Source of the DNA: Gemmatimonadota bacterium
GTDB lineage: Bacteria > Gemmatimonadota > Gemmatimonadetes > Gemmatimonadales > GWC2-71-9
Direction: 5' to 3'
DNA length: 20,862 bases
Assembly (NCBI GenBank): GCA_017889745.1
Contig: JAGGAG010000022.1
Location: forward strand, 1 to 20,862
Part shown: positions 7,542 to 14,088 of the stretch, piece after piece
How the letters are laid out: the number at the start of each line of letters is the position of its first letter
How positions within the stretch are numbered: the stretch's first letter is position 1
Notes under the pieces: model-generated
What the model saw: the letters and a program-made list of their open reading frames with translations, nothing else
Databases searched by the model: none
What the model was told of the DNA's origin: nothing
Translations under genes and position numbers: made by a program

Positions 7542-8953
7542 GCCGTCCGCGTATCGCCCTGCTCCTGCTGGCGCTCGCTGCCTGTGGCCGTTCCGACCGC
7601 GACCCCGGAATGCTGTCACTCGCAACGTTCGGGGTGTTGCAGGCCAGGCCGAGCGCGCAGGAATCGGTCGACCAGTCGCGGCGCACCGCGATTGTCACGT
7701 CGGCGGCGAAGGTCTCGCCCTCGGTGGTGTCCGTGGGCGTGCAGGGACGGCGCAGGGTGGAGCAATCGCCCTTCGACATGTTCTTCGCGCCCGAGGGCAA
7801 TGAACAGCTGGTACAGAGCTTCGGCACCGGCTTCGTGGTGCGCGCCGATGGCGTGATCATCACGAACCAGCACGTGGTGGATGGCGCCGACCGGATCACG
7901 GTCACCCTGTCCGACGGCACGGACGTCCCGGCGACGCTCGTGGGCGAGGACGCGACCACCGACATCGCCGTGCTCAGGGTGGCGCGGAGCGGCCTGTCCG
8001 TGGCGCCTCTGGGCACGAGCGACGATCTCATGATCGGCGAGTGGGTCGTGGCGCTGGGCAACCCCTATCGCTTCCTGCTGAGCAACGTGGAGCCGACGGT
8101 GACGGCCGGCGTGGTGAGCGCGGTGGGCCGGAACATCCTGCCCACCGGCGACCAGCCCGGCCTTTACCTCGACATGATCCAGACGGATGCCGCCATCAAC
8201 CCCGGCAATTCCGGCGGCCCGCTCGCCAACGCCCTGGGCCAGGTGGTGGGGGTCAACGCATCCATCTTCTCGAGCAGCGGCGGTTCCATCGGGCTCGGCT
8301 TCGCGATCCCGATCGAACGCGCCATGCGCGTCACCGAGGAGATCCTGCGGCGGGGCGAGATGCATCGCGCCTGGACCGGGATCGAGGTGTCCGGCGCACG
8401 CCAGATGCAGCTGACCCGTTCGCCCGACGGCCTGCGCATCGAGACCGTGGCCGCCGGCAGTCCGGCTGCGGTGGCCGGGCTCAAGGCTGGCGACATCCTG
8501 GTGCTGGCCAACGGGCAGAAGTTGCGCACCTGGCTCGACTGGGAAGCGGTCAAGCTCGATGTTGCGGTGGGCGACACCGTGCTGGTGGAGGTGAAGAGCG
8601 GCAGCGCCGCCCCGGTGCGACGACGCATCCGCACGGGTGAACTGCCCAGCGTCACGGCCGAAAAGGTGCCCGTGCTGCAGGACATGCAACTGGTCACGGT
8701 GACGCCGGCCATCCGCGCGGAGCGCCGTATTGCCGCGGAGCAGGGAGCGCTCATCTTCAGCATCTCCCCCGAGGCGGCGCGCCTCACGGGGCTCCAGAGC
8801 GGGGACGTCATCCTGGCGATCAACAACTCGCGGGTCGAGGACGCGGCTGCAGTCGGCGCCACGATCGAGCGTCTGCGGCCGACGCGCGGTTTCCGGGTGT
8901 TCTTCGAGCGCGACCGCCGCATCCGCTTCACCGACCTCTCGATCTCCTCATGA
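7538..8953 (+). CDS. HtrA/DegP-like serine protease, lipoprotein
   Basis: Members of this family degrade or refold damaged proteins in the cell envelope. The 471-residue product begins with a lipoprotein signal peptide: hydrophobic residues 6-15 followed by the lipobox LAAC, so Cys16 would be lipidated; Gly17 after the Cys is compatible with the outer membrane. The trypsin-like domain has His112 (NQHVVDGA), Asp142 (TTDIAVLRV) and Ser225 (NPGNSGGPL), so all catalytic residues are present. Two PDZ domains follow: about 280-365 (LRIETVAAGSPAAVAGLKAG) and about 380-465 (GALIFSISPEAARLTGLQSG). Start is ATG at 7538 overlapping the truA stop; the frame is open further upstream but only as truA shadow. 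Its place between truA and purB indicates co-transcription rather than a purine role. It cannot be assigned to DegP, DegQ or DegS from sequence alone. Confidence 0.93.
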   Translation: MSRPRIALLLLALAACGRSDRDPGMLSLATFGVLQARPSAQESVDQSRRTAIVTSAAKVSPSVVSVGVQGRRRVEQSPFDMFFAPEGNEQLVQSFGTGFVVRADGVIITNQHVVDGADRITVTLSDGTDVPATLVGEDATTDIAVLRVARSGLSVAPLGTSDDLMIGEWVVALGNPYRFLLSNVEPTVTAGVVSAVGRNILPTGDQPGLYLDMIQTDAAINPGNSGGPLANALGQVVGVNASIFSSSGGSIGLGFAIPIERAMRVTEEILRRGEMHRAWTGIEVSGARQMQLTRSPDGLRIETVAAGSPAAVAGLKAGDILVLANGQKLRTWLDWEAVKLDVAVGDTVLVEVKSGSAAPVRRRIRTGELPSVTAEKVPVLQDMQLVTVTPAIRAERRIAAEQGALIFSISPEAARLTGLQSGDVILAINNSRVEDAAAVGATIERLRPTRGFRVFFERDRRIRFTDLSISS

Positions 8954-10389
8954 CCGACGACCGCTACCGTTCGCCGCTCGGCACACGTTACGCCTCGGCC
9001 GCCATGCAGGTGCTCTGGGGCGATCGCCATCGCGTGTCGCTGTGGCGCCGCCTGTGGCTGGCGCTGGCCGAGTCCGAGCGGGAACTTGGCCTCGCGATTC
9101 CCGACGAGGCGATTGCCGCCTTGCGCGCGCACCTCGATGACGCCGACCTCGACGTGGCGGCCAAGTACGAGCGCCGCTTCCGCCACGACGTCATGGCGCA
9201 TGTGCATGCTTTCGGCGACCAGGCGGTGGCGGCGCGCCCGTTCATTCACCTGGGCGCCACCAGCGCGTTCGTCACCGACAACGCCGACCTCGTGGTGATC
9301 CGCGAGGGCCTGCGGCTGGTGCTCGGCCGCCTCGTGGCGCTGCTCGGCGAGCTCGACATGTTCGCCAATCGCTGTGCCACCATCCCCTGCCTGGCGTACA
9401 CGCACTTCCAGCCGGCGCAACTCACCACCGTCGGCAAGCGCGCCACGCTCTGGATGCAGGACTTCGCGCTGGACGTGGAGGAAGCCTGTCACCGGCTGGA
9501 GACGCTTCGCTTCCACGGCTGCAAGGGGACGACCGGGACCCAGGCCTCCTTCCTCGAGCTGTTCGACGGCGACCATGAAAAGGTCCGTGAGCTCGACCGC
9601 CGCATCGCCCGGCGCATGGGTTTCCCGGAGACCTTTGCCGTTTCGGGCCAGACCTACCCGCGCAAGGTCGACAGCCAGGTGCTCGACGTGCTGAGCGGGG
9701 TCGCGCAGTCCGCCGCGAAAATGGGATCGGACCTCCGCCTCCTGCAGCATGAGGGCGAGCTCCTCGAGCCGTTCGAGTCGGAGCAGATCGGCTCCAGCGC
9801 CATGGCCTACAAGCGGAACCCGATGCGCGCCGAGCGCATCTGCAGCCTGGCGCGGTTCGTCATCTCGCTTCAGGCCAACGGCGCGCACACCGCGGCCAAC
9901 CAGTGGCTCGAGCGCACGCTCGACGACAGCGCCAACCGCCGGCTCACCCTGCCCGAGGCATTCCTGGCCACTGATGCCATCCTCGTGCTGGCCACCAACG
10001 TCGCCGCCGGCCTCGAGGTGCGCGAAGCGGTGGTGCGGAAGCACGTCGACGATCAGATGCCCTTCATGGCCACCGAGCGCTGGCTCATGCTGGGCGTGGG
10101 CCAGGGCGGCGACCGGCAGGAACTGCACGAGGTGATCCGCAAGCACAGTCTCGCCGTGGCGGAGGCCGTGAGCGGCGGCGCGCCCAACGATCTCCTGGAC
10201 CGGCTCGGCAAGGATCGCGCCTTCGCCAGGGTACCGGCTGCGTCGCTGCAGGCCGAACTCGAGCCCCACCGTTACACCGGCCGGTCCGTGCAGCAGGTCG
10301 AGGAATTCACCCGCGACTACCTCCCGCCCCTTCTCGCGCGCGCCCGCGCGCTCGCCGCCGACGCCGGAAGTGCCGAGGTGCGCGTATGA
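8950..10389 (+). CDS. purB: Adenylosuccinate lyase, eukaryote-like type
   Basis: PurB acts twice in purine synthesis, splitting fumarate from SAICAR and from adenylosuccinate. The 479 residues carry the fumarase/aspartase superfamily signature GSSAMAYKRNPMR (281-293), the catalytic-loop serines 282-283 and THFQPAQLTTVGKR with His152. By eye it is closer to the human enzyme than to E. coli or B. subtilis PurB: YRSPL, RYAS, RHDVMAHVH, LGATS, KGTTGTQASFL, GQTY-RKVD, RTLDDSANRR and PFMATE are shared in the same order, and the length is near the human 484 rather than 430-456. ATG at 8950 overlaps the htrA-like stop (ATGA); its own stop overlaps purC the same way. Confidence 0.97.
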   Translation: MTDDRYRSPLGTRYASAAMQVLWGDRHRVSLWRRLWLALAESERELGLAIPDEAIAALRAHLDDADLDVAAKYERRFRHDVMAHVHAFGDQAVAARPFIHLGATSAFVTDNADLVVIREGLRLVLGRLVALLGELDMFANRCATIPCLAYTHFQPAQLTTVGKRATLWMQDFALDVEEACHRLETLRFHGCKGTTGTQASFLELFDGDHEKVRELDRRIARRMGFPETFAVSGQTYPRKVDSQVLDVLSGVAQSAAKMGSDLRLLQHEGELLEPFESEQIGSSAMAYKRNPMRAERICSLARFVISLQANGAHTAANQWLERTLDDSANRRLTLPEAFLATDAILVLATNVAAGLEVREAVVRKHVDDQMPFMATERWLMLGVGQGGDRQELHEVIRKHSLAVAEAVSGGAPNDLLDRLGKDRAFARVPAASLQAELEPHRYTGRSVQQVEEFTRDYLPPLLARARALAADAGSAEVRV

Positions 10390-11309
10390 CGGCCGCCCTG
10401 CGCGCTTCGGCCCTGCCCCTGCCGCTGGTGCGCCGGGGCAAGGTTCGCGAAGTCTACGACGCGGGCCCGGATGCACTCCTGCTCGTGGCCAGCGACCGCA
10501 TCAGCGCGTTCGATGTCGTCATGGATGAGCCGGTGCCGTTCAAGGGCGCGGTGCTGACCCAGCTGTCCGCCTTCTGGTTCCGCCACCTGGAACAGGCCGC
10601 ACCTTCCCACTTCATCACGGCGTGCAAGGACGAGATTGTCGCGCGGCTGCCCGCCCTGGCCAGCCACCGCGACCAGCTGGCCGGCCGCGCCATGCTGGTG
10701 CGCCGTACGGAGCCCGTGCCCTTCGAGTGCGTCGTGCGCGGCTACCTGAGCGGCTCGGCATGGCAGGAGTATCGCGACAGGGGCACGCTTGCCGGCGAGC
10801 CCCTGCCCAAGGGGATGCTGGAGAGCGCGCGCCTCGACCCGGCGCTGTTTTCCCCCGCTACGAAGGCGGAGACGGGACACGACATGAACGTGCCGTACGC
10901 CTCCGTGGAAGCCGCCCTCGGCGCCGACGTGGCACGGCGCCTCCGCTCGCTCAGCTTCGCCGTCTACACCGCCGGCCGGGACTACGCGGCCGGTCGGGGC
11001 ATCATCATCGCCGACACGAAATTCGAGTTCGGCCACGCCCCCGACGGCACCCTGCTCCTCATCGACGAAGTGCTGACGCCCGACTCCTCGCGTTTCTGGC
11101 CCGCCGACCGCTACGCGCCCGGCGGCCCGCAGCCGAGCTTCGACAAGCAGCCGCTCCGCGACTACCTCGCCGCGCTGAAGCAGGCTGGCAAGTGGAACGG
11201 CGAGGCTCCCCCACCACCGCTGCCCGCCGACGTCATCGAGGCAACCAGCGCCCGTTACCTCGAGGCGTACCGGCTGCTCACCGGCCGCTCCCTGGGCCCC
11301 CCGGCATGA
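10386..11309 (+). CDS. purC: SAICAR synthetase
   Basis: PurC joins aspartate to CAIR with ATP to make SAICAR, the substrate of the PurB enzyme encoded just upstream. The 307 residues are of the long type, like yeast Ade1, rather than the roughly 240-residue B. subtilis and E. coli forms. Motifs include RRGKVREVYD (16-25), ASDRISAFDVV (35-45), VVRGYLSGSAWQEY, GRGIIIADTKFEFG (203-216) and LIDEVLTPDSSRFW (225-238). ATG at 10386 overlaps the purB stop and the end overlaps psd, both by ATGA. purB and purC thus form a coupled pair for successive steps. Confidence 0.97.
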   Translation: MTAALRASALPLPLVRRGKVREVYDAGPDALLLVASDRISAFDVVMDEPVPFKGAVLTQLSAFWFRHLEQAAPSHFITACKDEIVARLPALASHRDQLAGRAMLVRRTEPVPFECVVRGYLSGSAWQEYRDRGTLAGEPLPKGMLESARLDPALFSPATKAETGHDMNVPYASVEAALGADVARRLRSLSFAVYTAGRDYAAGRGIIIADTKFEFGHAPDGTLLLIDEVLTPDSSRFWPADRYAPGGPQPSFDKQPLRDYLAALKQAGKWNGEAPPPPLPADVIEATSARYLEAYRLLTGRSLGPPA

Positions 11310-11932
11310 TCCGTGTCGCCCCGGAGGGGAAGCCGTTCATTGCCGGCGCCTTTTTCATCCTGGCGCTGCTCGCCGCGTTCGCGCCTTGGTTTTCGCTCCT
11401 CTGGCTCCCGATCGCGATCTGGGTCGTCGCGTTCTTCCGCGACCCGCCGCGCGACGGCGAGCGCGGGCCCGACCTCGTGATCGCACCGGCGGATGGGCTG
11501 GTGGTGGACGTGCGCGAGGTCGAGGAGGCGTCGTTCATTGGCGGCCGGGCACAGCGAGTCTGCATCTTCATGAACGTGTTCGACTGCCACGTGAACCGTT
11601 ATCCGCTGGGCGGCACGGTAGCGTACCGCCACTACAACCCGGGCAGGTTCCTGAACGCGGCCGACGAGAAGGCCAGCCTCGAGAATGAGCAGTCGTCCGT
11701 CGGACTCGACACGGCGCATGGCCGCATCCTGGTGCGCCAGATCGCCGGGCTCATCGCCCGGCGGATCATCACTGATCACCCGGTTGGCACCGCCGTGCAA
11801 CAGGGTGATCGGCTGGGCATGATTCGTTTTGGCTCTCGCGTTGACCTATTCCTGCCGACCGACGCGCGCGTGCTGGTGCAGCGCGGCACGCGCACGAAGT
11901 GCGGCCTCACCGTGGTGGCACGATGGAACTGA
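11306..11932 (+). CDS. psd: Phosphatidylserine decarboxylase proenzyme, short type
   Basis: Psd decarboxylates phosphatidylserine to phosphatidylethanolamine at the membrane. The 208-residue product is the short type with two N-terminal hydrophobic segments (about 11-28 and 30-45), followed by APADGLV with Asp63, the FMNVFDCHVNRYP segment with His95, and TDHPVG with His158. RFGSRVDLFLP places the self-cleavage site at Gly176-Ser177; Ser177 would become the pyruvoyl group of the alpha chain. The Asp-His-Ser set needed for self-cleavage is therefore visible. ATG at 11306 overlaps the purC stop (ATGA). The gene overlaps the next one, pssA, by 10 nt; PssA makes its substrate. Confidence 0.95.
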   Translation: MIRVAPEGKPFIAGAFFILALLAAFAPWFSLLWLPIAIWVVAFFRDPPRDGERGPDLVIAPADGLVVDVREVEEASFIGGRAQRVCIFMNVFDCHVNRYPLGGTVAYRHYNPGRFLNAADEKASLENEQSSVGLDTAHGRILVRQIAGLIARRIITDHPVGTAVQQGDRLGMIRFGSRVDLFLPTDARVLVQRGTRTKCGLTVVARWN

Positions 11933-12771
11933 GACCTCGCGGGACCGGCCTGCAGCGGCCGATGCGTCAGGTGGTGGTGGTGATGCCGAGCGCGTTCACC
12001 CTCGGCAACCTGTTCTTCGGCTTCTGGGCCATCATTTCGGCCTACAACGGCAATTTCCGGTGGGCGGGCTGGTTCATCGTGTTCGCCGGGATCCTCGACG
12101 TGCTCGACGGGCGCATCGCCCGCCTCGCCAAGACCAGCAGCCGCTTCGGCGAGGAACTCGACTCGCTCATCGACCTCGTGTCGTTCGGCGTCGCGCCCGC
12201 GCTCATCATGTACTTCCTCGAGTTCAATGCGGCAGGGAAGTTCGCGTGGGTCCTCTGCTGGATCTATGTGGTGGCCGCGGCGATCCGGCTGGCGCGCTTC
12301 AACGTGGTCTCGGCCGGCAAGCCCACGGCGTGGTTCACCGGCATTCCATCGCCCGCCGCCGGCATGACGCTGGCCTGCTACTACCCCTTCACGCAGACGC
12401 CGTGGTACCGCGCGTCGCTGGCGTACCTCGACCTGCAGCATCAGGGGCTCGTGCTCCTCATGCTCGTGCTCGCCGTGCTGATGGTGAGCAACGTGAAGTA
12501 CCCGAAGATGCCCGGCTTCAGCTTCCGCACCGGCCGCCAGACGGTGGTGACCCTCTTCGTGCTGGCGTGCATGGTCGCCGCGTTCGTCAAGCCCGACGCC
12601 GTCCTGTTCCCGCTGGGACTGGCCTACGCGCTGTTCGGCATCCTTCGCGGGGCCTTGCTGGGCCTGATGGAACGCCACGAACCGGAAGTTGCCGCCGCCG
12701 TGGATGCGGGCGGCGATGACATCACGTCCCTTACCCGCGAGCGCCGGGAGCGCCGCAAGGAGATGGAATGA
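11923..12771 (+). CDS. pssA: CDP-diacylglycerol-serine O-phosphatidyltransferase
   Basis: PssA is the membrane enzyme that makes phosphatidylserine from CDP-diacylglycerol and serine. The 282 residues contain the complete CDP-alcohol phosphatidyltransferase motif: Asp59, Asp62-Gly63, Ala66-Arg67, Gly76, Asp80 and Asp84 in DVLDGRIAR and RFGEELDSLIDL. MPSAFTLGNLFFGF precedes it, and several hydrophobic segments follow, up to about residue 250. The tail is charged (RERRERRKEME). The start chosen is ATG at 11923, inside the psd end; later ATGs at 11962 and 11983 are possible, since the first 13 residues are not conserved and no strong ribosome site marks any of them. An upstream ATG at 11899 lies well inside psd and is less likely. 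Confidence 0.95.
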   Translation: MELRPRGTGLQRPMRQVVVVMPSAFTLGNLFFGFWAIISAYNGNFRWAGWFIVFAGILDVLDGRIARLAKTSSRFGEELDSLIDLVSFGVAPALIMYFLEFNAAGKFAWVLCWIYVVAAAIRLARFNVVSAGKPTAWFTGIPSPAAGMTLACYYPFTQTPWYRASLAYLDLQHQGLVLLMLVLAVLMVSNVKYPKMPGFSFRTGRQTVVTLFVLACMVAAFVKPDAVLFPLGLAYALFGILRGALLGLMERHEPEVAAAVDAGGDDITSLTRERRERRKEME

Positions 12772-13019
12772 CGTACCGGGTTCACGTCCGCGTCATGCCG
12801 CGCGCCGGCCTGCTCGATCCGCAGGGCCAGGCCGTGGAACATGCCCTGAGCGCCCTGGGCTTTGCCGAGACCCGCACGGTGCACGTGGGGCGCGCGGTCG
12901 AGATCGAGGTCGATGCCAAGTCGCGCGACGAGGCCGAGGCCCGGGCGCGGCTGATGTGCGACCGGCTGCTCGCCAATCCGGTCACCGAGGACTACCAGGT
13001 TGAGGTGGAGGCCGACTGA
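12768..13019 (+). CDS. purS: FGAM synthase subunit PurS
   Basis: PurS is the small structural subunit that bridges PurQ and small PurL in formylglycinamidine ribonucleotide synthase and helps ammonia pass between them. The 83 residues match the family: YRVHVRVMPRAGLLDPQGQA at the start, VEHALSALGF, the VHVGRAVEIEV strand and MCDRLLANPVTEDYQVEVE at the end. AAGGAG at 12757-12762 precedes the ATG by 5 nt, one of the clearest ribosome sites in the unit. The start overlaps the pssA stop by ATGA, and the stop joins purQ as TGATG. Confidence 0.97.
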   Translation: MTYRVHVRVMPRAGLLDPQGQAVEHALSALGFAETRTVHVGRAVEIEVDAKSRDEAEARARLMCDRLLANPVTEDYQVEVEAD

Positions 13020-13720
13020 TGGTGCGTGTCGCGGTGGTCCGGTTCCCCGGCAGCAATTGCGACGAGGACGCCCGTCGCGGAGCCGAGCAGAGCGGCGCCC
13101 AGGCATACTTCGTGTGGCATCGCGACACCTCGCTGCAGGGCGCCGACCTGGTGGTCCTGCCGGGAGGATTCAGCTACGGCGACTACCTGCGCTCGGGCGC
13201 AATTGCCCGCTTCAGCCCGATCATGCAGGCGGTGCAGGCCCACGCGGCGGCCGGTGGCGGCGTGGTGGGCATCTGCAACGGCTTCCAGATCCTGTGCGAG
13301 GCCCACCTGCTGCCCGGCGCGCTGATGCGGAATGCCGGCCTGACCTTCGTGTCCAAGCCGGTCGATGTCATGGTCGAGCGCACCGACACCGTCTTTACCT
13401 GGGCTTTCGACCGCAAGACCCCGGTGCGCCTCCCGGTGGCGCACGGCGAGGGTCGCTTCGTGGCAGACGCCGAGACGCTTGCCCGGCTCGAGGGCGAAGG
13501 CCAGGTGGTGCTGCGCTACCTCAAGTCGTCCCCGACGACCGAGGGCAATCCCAACGGCTCGAGCAACGACATCGCCGGGATCTGCAACGCCGCCGGCAGC
13601 ATCGTCGGCATCATGCCGCATCCCGAGCGGGTCGTCGATCCGCGCCTCGGCTCGGCCGACGGGCTGCTCTTCATGCGTTCACTCGCCGGCGTTCGCGCCC
13701 TTTCCGGAGCCGCTCGATGA
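13019..13720 (+). CDS. purQ: FGAM synthase glutaminase subunit PurQ
   Basis: PurQ releases ammonia from glutamine for use by PurL. The 233 residues form a class I glutamine amidotransferase with the nucleophile Cys86 in GICNGFQILCE and the His201/Glu203 pair in MPHPER. The opening VAVVRFPGSNCDED and LPGGFSYGDYLRSGAIA are typical of PurQ. The ATG overlaps the purS stop by one base. Its stop overlaps the small exported-protein gene by ATGA, so purQ and purL are separated here by an unrelated gene. Confidence 0.98.
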   Translation: MVRVAVVRFPGSNCDEDARRGAEQSGAQAYFVWHRDTSLQGADLVVLPGGFSYGDYLRSGAIARFSPIMQAVQAHAAAGGGVVGICNGFQILCEAHLLPGALMRNAGLTFVSKPVDVMVERTDTVFTWAFDRKTPVRLPVAHGEGRFVADAETLARLEGEGQVVLRYLKSSPTTEGNPNGSSNDIAGICNAAGSIVGIMPHPERVVDPRLGSADGLLFMRSLAGVRALSGAAR

Positions 13721-14088
13721 CCCGCACTTCGATCCTGCTGACCGCGCTGTTGCTGGCTGGCTTCGCCGGCGAGGCCCGCGCCCAGACTCCCGTGCGCCCC
13801 GGCATGACGGCCGACGAGGTGACGGCCGCGTGGGGCGCGCCATCGGCCACCCGCGCGCGCGGCGAATTCACCTACATGAACTATCCGTCGTCCTGCATGC
13901 CAGCCTGCGGAACGCAGGACGTAGTGATCCTGCAGAATGGCAAGGTGGTCGACGCCATCGCGCGGTCGAGCAACCACCCGTACGACGGCTCGTCGAGCCT
14001 GAGTGGCAAGGCGCCAGGCTTCACCGATGCGGCCGGTGTCACCACCCCGGCGTCACCTCCCCCGTCGCCCTCGGGCGGTAAGCCATGA
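13717..14088 (+). CDS. Small exported protein with BamE/SmpA-like motif
   Basis: A 123-residue product of unknown function. Residues 1-22 form a signal peptide (basic start, hydrophobic 6-15, ARA-Q cleavage after Ala22), with no lipobox. Residues 26-50, VRPGMTADEVTAAWGAPSATR, match the G-M-T-x-x-E-V-x-x-x-W/L-G-x-P pattern of SmpA/OmlA/BamE-like domains, and the FTYMNYP and DVVILQNGKVVDAI strands that follow fit that small alpha/beta fold. Cys60 and Cys64 could form a disulfide outside the cytoplasm. The last 20 residues are Pro/Ser-rich and probably disordered. It overlaps purQ and purL by ATGA on both sides, so it is translated with the purine genes, although the protein leaves the cytoplasm. 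A role in FGAM synthesis is therefore unlikely. Confidence 0.85.
   Translation: MTRTSILLTALLLAGFAGEARAQTPVRPGMTADEVTAAWGAPSATRARGEFTYMNYPSSCMPACGTQDVVILQNGKVVDAIARSSNHPYDGSSSLSGKAPGFTDAAGVTTPASPPPSPSGGKP

Noticed and set aside
8164..10476. Minus-strand open frame of 770 codons antisense to the htrA-like gene and purB
   Set aside because: It crosses two unrelated plus-strand genes and has low-complexity composition without recognisable domains.
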